DNA of 39,060 bases from Candidatus Omnitrophota bacterium (lineage in GTDB: Bacteria; Omnitrophota; Gorgyraeia; Zapsychrales; Zapsychraceae). The notes beneath the pieces were generated by a model, which saw only the letters and a program-made list of their open reading frames with translations, was not told the origin of the DNA and did no database searches. Shown in pieces: positions 23,875 to 32,072 of this stretch. Location: positions 1 through 39,060 of the forward strand of contig JADFYJ010000021.1 in assembly GCA_015233115.1 (NCBI GenBank), read 5' to 3'. Made by a program: the position numbers and the translations under genes. Each line of letters starts with the position of its first letter. The stretch's first letter is position 1.

Positions 23875-25031
23875 CATTCGTATACAGATAAAGTTTCTTC
23901 CGCAATCGTATCCCACGAAAAAACTGTTTCTACGGCGATACGACCGTTTCTTCCCATCCACTTGGCATGTTCAAAATCTTCAAACGTTGATCCTATACCC
24001 CAAGCCACAGATTCAGGGTTGGGATAAATTTTGTATCCATTTACTTCGTGCCAAACGATCTCGTTGGGCCCGCCATTAACCGTCGCTACAACAGGTTTAC
24101 CCGCGCTCCAGGCTTCCAGGATGACGATTCCGAACGGTTCATTGCGGCTGGGAACGCAAACGCAATCGCAAGCCTTAAACAAATTTTTTAAATTTTCCCC
24201 ACCCTGGTATCCTAAAAAGCGGCATGCGTGAGCAACCCCAAGGCTGTTGGCAAGCCCTTCTACGGAAGCTTTCATCTCACCGCTTCCGGCAAATACAAAT
24301 TTGGCATTAGCATAAAATTTTAAAATGCCGGCAATTGACTGAACCAGAATATCCGGCCCTTTTTGATCAACCATGCGGCCTGCGAATAAAACCATTGGAT
24401 CTAACGGCCCGATCCCGTATCGAGAACGGATTGAAGCCGGTTCCACATAACCATCCATCACGTTATAATTAATGCCGTTATAAATGACATCAATTTTCCA
24501 GTCGGGGACATTGTATATACGTTGATATTCATCGCGAAGAGAACGGGACACCGCGATCACATGATCGGCATGATAACCCGCGCTCCATTCAATGTGACGA
24601 ACGCGTTCTGAATTTCCGCCAAAGGTATTGTTACCGCATCGGCCATATTCGGTAGAATGGATGGTAAAAATGGCTTTATGCCCGCGGGCTTCTTTGATCC
24701 AAATAATGGCATTAGCAACCAACCAGTCATGGCCATGAATGACATCGAATTTACCAGTCAAATCTTCAGTAGCAAAGAAAGCTTTGACAAACGCCTGGCA
24801 CATCAGATTAATTTCTTCAACAAATTCAGAATGGGATTCAAATGGACAACGGTGGTAATGAACTCCAAAAATGCGTTCGTATTGTAAGTGATCTGGCCGG
24901 CCCATGCGGGTAAAAACGTGGATTTCATGACCTTTTCGTTCTAAAGCAGAAGCTAGTTCAGTTACGTGGTTGGAAACACCCCCCACATATACCGAATGTA
25001 CAGTTTCCCATGAAAAAATTGCTATACGCAT
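23871..25031 (-). CDS. GT4 glycosyltransferase, probable glycogen synthase
   Basis: The protein has 386 residues from ATG 25031. The upstream ATG at 25052 is rejected because the AAAGGTGGGGG ribosome site lies between them. The GT-B fold is clear: YVGGVSNHV (acceptor-side glycine loop), VIHGHDWL, FTIHSTEYGR, VIAVSRSL, FAGRMVDQKGPDIL, and the donor motif PSRNEPFGIVILEAWSAGKP with the two conserved glutamates. It belongs to GT4 and resembles synthases that pair with GH57 branching enzymes. The UDP- or ADP-glucose donor is not determinable. It is the first gene of the glucan operon, behind a TTGACA promoter. Confidence 0.88.
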   Translation of the reverse strand: MRIAIFSWETVHSVYVGGVSNHVTELASALERKGHEIHVFTRMGRPDHLQYERIFGVHYHRCPFESHSEFVEEINLMCQAFVKAFFATEDLTGKFDVIHGHDWLVANAIIWIKEARGHKAIFTIHSTEYGRCGNNTFGGNSERVRHIEWSAGYHADHVIAVSRSLRDEYQRIYNVPDWKIDVIYNGINYNVMDGYVEPASIRSRYGIGPLDPMVLFAGRMVDQKGPDILVQSIAGILKFYANAKFVFAGSGEMKASVEGLANSLGVAHACRFLGYQGGENLKNLFKACDCVCVPSRNEPFGIVILEAWSAGKPVVATVNGGPNEIVWHEVNGYKIYPNPESVAWGIGSTFEDFEHAKWMGRNGRIAVETVFSWDTIAEETLSVYEC

Positions 25032-25099
25032 GCCCCCACCTTTTAATATCATGGATAATATGCATTAGTAACTGATAATACATAATTTACAACGATTAT

Positions 25100-25127
25100 A
25101 TAATACATAATAAAATATTAATGTCAA
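25100..25127 (-). promoter_or_regulatory. Promoter of the glucan operon
   Basis: Perfect TTGACA (minus strand, 25122-25127), a 16-base spacer and TATTAT (25100-25105), in AT-rich DNA 70-96 bases upstream of the GT4 start. Confidence 0.6.
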
Positions 25128-25211
25128 CAGCAAAATATAAGGTGAAAATTAAACAATATCCTGGGATAATTGAATTAACTCTTTTATAATCAATAGCTTG
25201 GGGAAAATAGG

Positions 25212-26003
25212 CTAGGGTTTGGTCAAAGTTGACTTATATTCCGGCAATTGTCCATTTAAGGCATTGGCGATCAGTTCTTTGACTTCAGGGCCAAAATTCG
25301 CGGATAAAATCCATTCCAAATATTTTGAATCGCGTTTAACCATTTCATCCAGGCTGTATTTGAACGCGTATTTGCCAAACATCATGTATAATTTACCGTT
25401 CCACCAGCGAAACCGTTTTTCGGAATCATAGAATTCGCTGGAAACTTGATAATTAAATCTGAGCAAAGAATTGAGCGGATGATCCCCTTCGCCGTATTTT
25501 TGAGCTTGAGAAACCAGGATTTGATATGTCGCGTCAGCATCTACCAAGGCGGAATGCGCGCCTTTTAATTCCTGTTCGCAATAGAATTTGTACGCCGCGG
25601 ACAAATCGCGTTTTTCATTCATGTGGTAAACCTTTTGGGTATCAAAAATATTACGTTCTCTCCAGGGAAACCGGATGCCTGCTTCCATAAGTTCCCGTTC
25701 TAAAAGCGGCAGGTCAAAGCGTTCAAGATTAAAACCGGCTAGATCTGCGTCATTGAGAAAATCGACAATTTCTTGCGCCACTGTTTTGAATAATGGCGCG
25801 GATTTGACCATGTCATTAGTTATGCCTGTCAGTTGTTCAATGAATTCGGGTATGCGGATACCAGGGTTTAATTTTTTACAATATTCTATTCTTTCACCGG
25901 CAGGGGTTACTTTGATAAGACCGATCTCAATGATCTTATCTCGTTCAATCCAGGTTCCGGTTGTTTCAATGTCTAATATGACTAAATTTTTGGTTAATTC
26001 CAC
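25212..26003 (-). CDS. DnaQ-like DEDDh 3'-5' exonuclease
   Basis: The protein has 263 residues from GTG 26003, with a GGAG site 5 bases upstream. The exonuclease motifs are complete: Asp11 and Glu13 in DIETTG, Asp97 in GFNLERFDLP, His150 and Asp155 in HSALVDADAT. Residues ~175-263 form an additional C-terminal region (FRWWNGKLYMMFGKYA...) seen in some stand-alone exonucleases; its role is unknown. Likely a proofreading-like or repair nuclease rather than the polymerase epsilon subunit, as no polymerase gene is near. Confidence 0.9.
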   Translation of the reverse strand: MELTKNLVILDIETTGTWIERDKIIEIGLIKVTPAGERIEYCKKLNPGIRIPEFIEQLTGITNDMVKSAPLFKTVAQEIVDFLNDADLAGFNLERFDLPLLERELMEAGIRFPWRERNIFDTQKVYHMNEKRDLSAAYKFYCEQELKGAHSALVDADATYQILVSQAQKYGEGDHPLNSLLRFNYQVSSEFYDSEKRFRWWNGKLYMMFGKYAFKYSLDEMVKRDSKYLEWILSANFGPEVKELIANALNGQLPEYKSTLTKP

Positions 26004-26040
26004 AGCAACTCCAGTTCTAATTATTAGTTTTTGCGCTTTT

Positions 26041-26118
26041 GTAGGGGAGATCTCCCGATCTCCCGCATAAAATTATTCGCTTTTTCGTCTTTTGTCCCTC
26101 ATTGCTCGTCCTTCGTAT
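26041..26118. repeat. Intergenic palindrome and low-complexity tract in a divergent gap
   Basis: GTAGGGGAGATCTCCCGATCTCCCGC-like DNA contains an 8 bp stem GGGAGATC/GATCTCCC (26045-26052 with 26057-26064), typical of dispersed intergenic repeats. It is followed at 26077-26118 by CGTCTTTTGTCCCTC-type purine/pyrimidine tracts. The rest of the 241-base gap between the exonuclease and HAD genes shows no clear promoter. Confidence 0.5.
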
Positions 26119-26244
26119 ATCTTATTTTCACAGACAGTATCCATTAAGACGAATGGCTTGTCAACAAAAGATAAAAAATTAAACAATTTTTGTGGCGTAG
26201 TTTATCTTTGCTTGTTAATATACGTCGTCAACTGAAAGGCATAT

Positions 26245-26871
26245 ATGCATTCTAAAGTAGTGATTTTTGATTTTGACGGAACCATCGCGGATACGTTCAC
26301 CGCTTTAATTCAGATCAGTAATCAATTAGCCAAAATTTTTAAGTTTAAAGAAATCAACCCGGCGGAAATTGAGGATCTGAAACACCAGAACGTCCATTTT
26401 GTCATCCAGCATTTAAAGATATCACGCTGGCGGTTACCGGGTATTATCGCGCACGCGCAAAAGGAAATTGGTAAACAAATTCATTTGATAAAACCGATTG
26501 ATGGTCTGGCAGAAATTCTGCAATATTTGCATGAACATGACTATAAATTAGGAATATTGACGACAAATTCTTTGGATAATGTGCATAAATTTCTAGACCA
26601 TCATAATCTGAATTATTTTGATTTTATTCAATCCTGCCCCCGGCTGTTAGGAAAGCACCGCGTTTTGGCGAAAATCTTGAAGAAGTATAAATTGGACAAA
26701 AATCATGTTTGGTATGTCGGTGATGAGATCCGCGACATTGAAGCCGCGCGAAGGATAGGTATCCCGATCGTAGCTGTGGGCTGGGGTTATAATTCTCCGC
26801 AAGCTCTAGGATTGCTTGAACCGGATCACTTGATCAAAACACCGCAAGAACTGCGCAGTATATTTTTATAA
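26245..26871 (+). CDS. HAD-family phosphatase, phosphoglycolate phosphatase-like
   Basis: This 208-residue protein has Asp9/Asp11 in FDFDGTIADT, motif II Thr in GILTTNS, Lys in GKHRVLAKIL, and the acidic motif VGDEIRDIEAARRIG. Good GAAAGG ribosome site. The family dephosphorylates 2-phosphoglycolate (a product of DNA 3'-end repair) or other small phosphates. Its position directly upstream of the repair helicase fusion fits the former but does not prove it. Confidence 0.85.
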   Translation: MHSKVVIFDFDGTIADTFTALIQISNQLAKIFKFKEINPAEIEDLKHQNVHFVIQHLKISRWRLPGIIAHAQKEIGKQIHLIKPIDGLAEILQYLHEHDYKLGILTTNSLDNVHKFLDHHNLNYFDFIQSCPRLLGKHRVLAKILKKYKLDKNHVWYVGDEIRDIEAARRIGIPIVAVGWGYNSPQALGLLEPDHLIKTPQELRSIFL

Positions 26872-26882
26872 AACCGATGGAC

Positions 26883-26919
26883 CACCGCGGCGGTGGACCA
26901 AAGATCCACCGCCGCGGTG
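26883..26919. repeat. 15 bp perfect palindrome between the HAD and EndoQ-UvrD genes
   Basis: CACCGCGGCGGTGGA (26883-26897) and TCCACCGCCGCGGTG (26905-26919) are perfect inverted repeats around a 7-base loop. The left arm is itself nearly palindromic. There is no U-run. Coding through it gives an implausible DHRGGGPKIHRRGD leader, which argues that translation begins downstream. Confidence 0.75.
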
Positions 26920-26930
26920 ATATGTTATAT

Positions 26931-29900
26931 ATGCGTTTTATTGCTGATTTTCATATTCACTCTCATTTTTCTTTAGCGACCAGCCGGGAGTTGGCTCCTG
27001 AATTTCTTGACTATTGGGCGCGGATTAAGGGCATCCGGGTAGTCGGGACCGGAGATTTTACTCATCCGGGCTGGATCAAGGAAATGAAGGAAAAATTTGT
27101 TCCGGCAGAACCTGGCCTGTTCAAATTAAAAAAAGAATTTCTGCTTAAAAATGGGCGTGGTGACATGCAAGAATTAACTTCGCGCCCTGAGATTGACCCG
27201 CGGTTTATTCTTACCTCAGAAATAAGTACGATATACAAAAAGAACGATAAAGTCCGAAAAGTTCACAGCATTATTTTTGCTCCTGATTTTGAAACTGCTG
27301 AAAAAATCAACTCAAGTTTGAATGGTCTGGGCGCGAATCTTAAGTCTGACGGCAGGCCGATCATAGGCTTGGATTGCCGGAACTTGCTAGAAATCGCTTT
27401 GACGGCTTCGCCCGATATATTTTTTGTGCCCGCCCACATCTGGACGCCTTGGTTTTCTGTTTTGGGATCTAAATCCGGATTTGACTCGATTGACGAATGT
27501 TTTGGAGATCTGAGCCGGCATATTTACGCGGTGGAAACCGGACTTTCTACAGATGCTCCGCTTAATTGGATGTGTTCTTTTCTTGACCGTTTTACGCTTC
27601 TCTCCAATTCCGACGCTCATTCTCCGGATAAATTAGGACGCAACGCGAATATTTTTAATACCGATTTATCGTATGCGGCTATTTTGCAGGCTTTAAAAAC
27701 AGGTGATTCGAAAAAATTTCACGGCACGATTGATCTATTTCCCCAGGAAGGCAAATATCATTTTGACGGTCATAGAAAATGCGGTATTGGTTGGGATCCA
27801 GTCGAGACATTTAAGCATAAAGGTATTTGCCCCAAATGCGGCAAGCCAGTCACGGTTGGCGTTATTAACCGTATTGTTGAATTATCAGATCGTACAAAAA
27901 TTCAGGACCGACCTAATCGTCTCCCCTTTTATTCTATCATCCCGCTGCGGGAAATTTTAAGTGAGATTTTACAGGTTGGCCCTGCCAGTAAAAAAGTGGA
28001 TGAGCAATATTTTAGTTTTATAAAAAAATTTGGCCCGGAATTAAATGTTTTACTGGATATTCCAGTGGAAGAAATCCGCTCCAAAAATAATCCGCTTCTG
28101 GCAGAAGCCATTGACCGCATGCGTAAGCGTCAGGTTTATATTCAGGAAGGTTACGATGGAGAATATGGCGTAATAAAAGTTTTTAACGAAAAAGAATTAC
28201 ATAGCATCGGGAATAGTGATTCTTTATTCACAAATATAAAATTTGCTTCTCCAGGGCCTCAGCGGGAACTCATTAATTTCAGCTTAGATGACTATCAAAA
28301 ATTAAAGCAGCAGTATATCGGCAACCCGCGGGTACAACCAAAATTATCCAAGGTGATAAAATCCGCTGCGGCAAGTGTCCAATTGCCAAACGGGTTAAAT
28401 GTTCTGCAAGCGGAAGCTGCTGAACATCATCTGGGACATGCTCTAGTTCTTGCCGGTCCGGGAACAGGTAAAACTAAAACATTAACAGCCAAAATTCAAT
28501 ATCTATTAAAAGATCAAAAGCTTGACCCTGGCAAGATATTGGCGATTACATTTACCAATAAAGCCGCGGCAGAAATTCGTGAGCGGGTTGCCAGGGAATT
28601 GGGTGAGGATGTGGCGTCTGCGGTTACCATTAAAACTTTTCATGGGTTTGGTTCGTCAATATTAAATGAAAATGCCGTAAGTTCGAAGGCCTTTCGCGTT
28701 ATATTATCGCAAGATGACAGGTTGGCAATCCTTCGATCTATCATCAACAATAACCGCAAAACTAAATCGATCAGCAAAAAGCTTGAGCAAACCAAACAAG
28801 CCCTTTTAACTGCTCCTGATATAGAAGATCCGGAATTGCGCGCTATTTTTGTCGATTATCAAAATTATTTAAAAATGAATGCGTTAGTAGATTTTGATGA
28901 TCTGATTTATCTTCCGTACCACATGTTAAAATCGGATGCCAAGCTCCGCTCCCTGTATCAAAAATGTTATCAATGGATTTTGATCGACGAATATCAGGAT
29001 ATTAATTTCAGCCAATATCAAATGATCCGTCTTTTGTGCGGGAAAAATACGAACGTGTTTGCGGTTGGCGATCCGAATCAGGCCATATACGGATTCCGGG
29101 GCTCGGATGTCAAATTTATACAAAATTATATGCGGGATTTTACGGGCGCCAAAATTTTTCAGCTTAAGCAGAGTTACCGTTGTTCGAATAAAATTTTAAA
29201 AGCTTCGGATAATATTATTAATCCCGGCGGCGTAGATACTTTACTGGAAGGGCTTCACGATGGGGTGAATATTCAAATTCATTCCAGCCGCACTGAACAC
29301 AGTGAGGCCGAATTCGTGGCGCAGACCATTGAACAGATGATCGGCGGATTGGGGTTTTATTCTATGGACACCCGGACAGCCGTCAATGAGGAATCCGCGC
29401 ATATTACCAGTTTAGCGGATTTTGCTATACTGGTGCGCAGCAAACATCAGTTACCTGCCTTGATGGATGCTTTGAACAACCGCGGGATTCCTTTTCAAAT
29501 CAGCAATGAAGATCCTTTAAGTGAAACTGAGCCTTACCGCTCAATCCTTGATATTTTATGTTTTATTCAAAAGCCGGATAATCAATTTATCCGTCTAAGG
29601 CTGATGGACAATGTTTCTTTGAAACCCTTGGACCTCGAACATGGTTTTGTTGAGATGCGGGCGCTCTCTCTTCATGAAAAAGTGACTTTTATTTGTCAAA
29701 ATTATTTAGCGGTTCCAATACCGAAAGATGAGATTGACAAAGCAGTGGCCATGGCACGGTATTGCCAGAATGATGCGTCTAAATTTATTGAATTAGTAAA
29801 TTTGAATTTTAAGATTGATTTGCTGGATGTTAAATTGGAAAAAGTGTCTTTATTGACACTGCATGCTGCTAAAGGTTTGGAATTCCGTTGTGTTTTTCTA

Positions 29901-30170
29901 GCCGGATGTGAAGACGGCCTCCTCCCTTATACGATTTTTGAGAAAAATAATGAAGATATTGAGGAGGAACGTCGTTTGTTTTACGTTGGTATGACTAGGG
30001 CCAAGAATTATATTTATTTGTGCAGCGCGCAGAAACGCTTTTTGTTCGGGCAGGAATATCGTCTAAAACGTAGCCGCTTTATAGATTTGATTGAACGCGG
30101 CCTGTTAGACCTTTCCAAAGATAAAGCCAGGAAGAAAACGGATAAGCTGGGTCAGCCGGAATTATTTTAG
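26931..30170 (+). CDS. Endonuclease Q-like PHP/zinc module fused to UvrD/Rep helicase
   Basis: The protein has 1079 residues from ATG 26931, which has GGTGAT at good spacing; starts at 26877 and 26922 are possible but less likely. Residues 1-~420 match the EndoQ family: ADFHIHSHFS (His8, 10, 12), VVGTGDFTHPGW, PAHIWTPW, SNSDAHSP (Asp228, His230), and a zinc site with HRKCG...CPKCGK (Cys284, Cys300, Cys303) before the conserved GVINRIVELSDR. Residues ~490-1060 are an SF1A helicase: GPGTGKT at 509-515, TFTNKAA, DEYQD at 686-690, GDPNQAIYGFRG, QSYRCS, TLHAAKGLEF and YVGMTRAK. EndoQ nicks 5' of deaminated bases or abasic sites; the helicase would unwind from the nick. It overlaps the convergent crcB by 4 bases. 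Confidence 0.92.
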   Translation: MRFIADFHIHSHFSLATSRELAPEFLDYWARIKGIRVVGTGDFTHPGWIKEMKEKFVPAEPGLFKLKKEFLLKNGRGDMQELTSRPEIDPRFILTSEISTIYKKNDKVRKVHSIIFAPDFETAEKINSSLNGLGANLKSDGRPIIGLDCRNLLEIALTASPDIFFVPAHIWTPWFSVLGSKSGFDSIDECFGDLSRHIYAVETGLSTDAPLNWMCSFLDRFTLLSNSDAHSPDKLGRNANIFNTDLSYAAILQALKTGDSKKFHGTIDLFPQEGKYHFDGHRKCGIGWDPVETFKHKGICPKCGKPVTVGVINRIVELSDRTKIQDRPNRLPFYSIIPLREILSEILQVGPASKKVDEQYFSFIKKFGPELNVLLDIPVEEIRSKNNPLLAEAIDRMRKRQVYIQEGYDGEYGVIKVFNEKELHSIGNSDSLFTNIKFASPGPQRELINFSLDDYQKLKQQYIGNPRVQPKLSKVIKSAAASVQLPNGLNVLQAEAAEHHLGHALVLAGPGTGKTKTLTAKIQYLLKDQKLDPGKILAITFTNKAAAEIRERVARELGEDVASAVTIKTFHGFGSSILNENAVSSKAFRVILSQDDRLAILRSIINNNRKTKSISKKLEQTKQALLTAPDIEDPELRAIFVDYQNYLKMNALVDFDDLIYLPYHMLKSDAKLRSLYQKCYQWILIDEYQDINFSQYQMIRLLCGKNTNVFAVGDPNQAIYGFRGSDVKFIQNYMRDFTGAKIFQLKQSYRCSNKILKASDNIINPGGVDTLLEGLHDGVNIQIHSSRTEHSEAEFVAQTIEQMIGGLGFYSMDTRTAVNEESAHITSLADFAILVRSKHQLPALMDALNNRGIPFQISNEDPLSETEPYRSILDILCFIQKPDNQFIRLRLMDNVSLKPLDLEHGFVEMRALSLHEKVTFICQNYLAVPIPKDEIDKAVAMARYCQNDASKFIELVNLNFKIDLLDVKLEKVSLLTLHAAKGLEFRCVFLAGCEDGLLPYTIFEKNNEDIEEERRLFYVGMTRAKNYIYLCSAQKRFLFGQEYRLKRSRFIDLIERGLLDLSKDKARKKTDKLGQPELF

Positions 30171-30541
30171 ATTTGTTCCGCAATAATTGCGCCGAGTTTA
30201 AAGGCAGCAAAACCAACTAGAAAACTTAGGAGAACATTGCCCAAGGCGCCAATGAATTCTTTTTCTTTGAGTAAGTTTGAAGTTTCCAACATCAAAGTCG
30301 AGAATGTCGTGAACGCGCCACAAAAACCGGTCATGAGAAGAAGGCGGTAATTTATACTTAATAAAAATTTTTTTTCAAACAACACATCTAAAAAACCAAC
30401 AATGAAACAGCCAATTAAATTGACCGTAATTGTACCCCATGGGAAAGTTGTGGGCATTTTTTCAGATATAATTCCGGCTAAGCCATAACGTGAAGCTGTT
30501 CCGGCAATTCCTCCGATAATTAAATAAATCCATTTCAGCAT
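30167..30541 (-). CDS. crcB: Fluoride-specific channel CrcB/Fluc
   Basis: This 124-residue protein has four membrane helices. Family motifs: GGIAGTASRYGL at ~10-21, PWGTITVNLIGCFIVGF, and GFCGAFTTFSTLMLET. It exports fluoride as a dual-topology dimer. AAGGGGAG ribosome site. It is the last gene of the phosphofructokinase operon, 12 bases after the PTS-IIA gene. There is no room for a fluoride riboswitch directly upstream. Confidence 0.95.
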   Translation of the reverse strand: MLKWIYLIIGGIAGTASRYGLAGIISEKMPTTFPWGTITVNLIGCFIVGFLDVLFEKKFLLSINYRLLLMTGFCGAFTTFSTLMLETSNLLKEKEFIGALGNVLLSFLVGFAAFKLGAIIAEQI

Positions 30542-30553
30542 GGCTCTCTCCCC

Positions 30554-31255
30554 TTAGCTTGCGAATAATTCGTCCCGTTCATGCTGCATGATTGATTTCA
30601 AAATATCCAAAGAGGTTTCCGCTTCCAAAACTGTTGTCAGGAATGTTTTTGATCTCAACAGTCTAGCTACATTTGATAATAAACGTAAATGGATATATTC
30701 ATTCATGGCGCAAACCATGATAAACAAATGCACTTTTTTGTTGTCTGGCGCATTATAGTCAATTCCGTCGACACAACGCGCAATAATAATAGACGGTTTC
30801 GAAAAATATATGTTTGAGGGATTTCGTAAATGCGGTACTGCCACTCCATTGCCGATAGCTGTGGTCAACATGGTCTCACGTTTTTTTAGCTGTTCCAGCA
30901 GATCTTTGCTTTTATCCGTGATGCCGGCATCGACGGCGATCTTGACTAATTTTTTTAACAAATCATCTTTATTTTTAGCTTTTAAATTCAACTCAATTAA
31001 ATTTTCATCAGTTAAACGGGATAAAGATAGTATTTCTTCACTAGTGCGCTGCCCATAATTGAAATCTTCATTTTTTACCGGAAGAGCGCTGCTGGTTTTA
31101 AGATGCTGGTCAATCGTTCCTAAATGAAACCGCCACTGATTTCCGACTTTTACGCCGGGGAGTTCCTTATTTTGGGCCATTTTAATGATGGTTTTTTCAT
31201 TAAGTTTGAGATATTCGGCTAAATCTTTAGTCGTCATGACTGGATATTCTGACAT
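30554..31255 (-). CDS. Excisionase-type HTH fused to PTS EIIA domain
   Basis: In this 233-residue protein, residues ~6-52 are the small winged helix of the excisionase/MerR class (TTKDLAEYLKLNEKTI...GNQWRF). Residues ~80-230 are a fructose/nitrogen-type PTS EIIA domain with the phospho-accepting His142 in GVAVPHLRNP. The combination suggests a DNA- or protein-binding sensor controlled by phosphorylation, rather than sugar transport. No EI, HPr or membrane EIIC gene is in the window. AAGGAAAG ribosome site; 18 bases after the EFR1 gene. Confidence 0.87.
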   Translation of the reverse strand: MSEYPVMTTKDLAEYLKLNEKTIIKMAQNKELPGVKVGNQWRFHLGTIDQHLKTSSALPVKNEDFNYGQRTSEEILSLSRLTDENLIELNLKAKNKDDLLKKLVKIAVDAGITDKSKDLLEQLKKRETMLTTAIGNGVAVPHLRNPSNIYFSKPSIIIARCVDGIDYNAPDNKKVHLFIMVCAMNEYIHLRLLSNVARLLRSKTFLTTVLEAETSLDILKSIMQHERDELFAS

Positions 31256-31273
31256 AAGCTGCTTTCCTTACAA

Positions 31274-32065
31274 TTAACGGATTACTAGATCTCCGTATTT
31301 GATATCTGGGTGGTGATATTTTTTCCGGTTCCGGGTCAGTTTCATAAATTCAATAGCTCCTTCGGGGCACCATTGCAGGCACGCTAAGCATTGTTCGCAT
31401 TTATGAGTCCATTGGGGACAGTTATTCTTCATTAGAATATTTTTAGCAGGACATATTCTATAACAGACTTCACATCCATTGCATTTATCGTTGAGTATAA
31501 AATAACGGTCCATAGCGGGGATTCTTTTGTAACCTAATTTGCCAAGAAATCCTGAAAAAAACAAATTGGTAAATATAGAACTATTTTCGAACCTGCCTCT
31601 CTGATTCCTTTTGATGTAACTCGCCAAAATAAGTATTTTTTGGTCTTTATCCGCAAAAATTTTTTGTTGTTCTTCAACCGGCATTGGGTTAAATAAAGGA
31701 ATATAATTTGTAGGCATTTTGATTAAAAACCCTGCGGCTAATTTGATTCGACGGAGTCGGAATTGTTTTTTTACCTGGTTGATGACATTCCCAGCTATTC
31801 CGTCGTACGTAGCAATCGCAAATACATATTTGGACTTATCAATAAGTAATTTGTTAATGAATGTTGCGACCATGTGAGGCATGTGCCACATATAGACCGG
31901 AAAAACGATTCCAATTCGGTCAGCGCTGAGAATTTTGAATTCGTGAATGGTAATCGTTGCCAAGTTGATAAGTTCAACTTCAGAGTCATTCAATTGTTTG
32001 GCAAGGTCACGCGCAACAGCTAGTGAATTTCCTGTACCGGAAAAATAATAAATGACAGTCCTCAT
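31274..32065 (-). CDS. EFR1-type flavodoxin-ferredoxin protein
   Basis: This 263-residue protein has an N-terminal flavodoxin fold (YYFSGTGNSLAVA at ~6-18, PVYMWHMP) and two C-terminal 4Fe-4S motifs: Cys195, 198, 201, 205 and Cys223, 226, 229, 233 (each CxxCxxCxxxCP). It is a soluble electron carrier between low-potential donors and unknown partners. AGGAG ribosome site, 7 bases after the HDOD gene. Confidence 0.9.
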   Translation of the reverse strand: MRTVIYYFSGTGNSLAVARDLAKQLNDSEVELINLATITIHEFKILSADRIGIVFPVYMWHMPHMVATFINKLLIDKSKYVFAIATYDGIAGNVINQVKKQFRLRRIKLAAGFLIKMPTNYIPLFNPMPVEEQQKIFADKDQKILILASYIKRNQRGRFENSSIFTNLFFSGFLGKLGYKRIPAMDRYFILNDKCNGCEVCYRICPAKNILMKNNCPQWTHKCEQCLACLQWCPEGAIEFMKLTRNRKKYHHPDIKYGDLVIR

Positions 32066-32072
32066 GTGTCTC

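Noticed and set aside
30554-31255. Excisionase-like HTH taken as a sign of a mobile element
   Set aside because: It is fused to an EIIA domain inside a housekeeping-style operon; no integrase, att site or phage gene is nearby.
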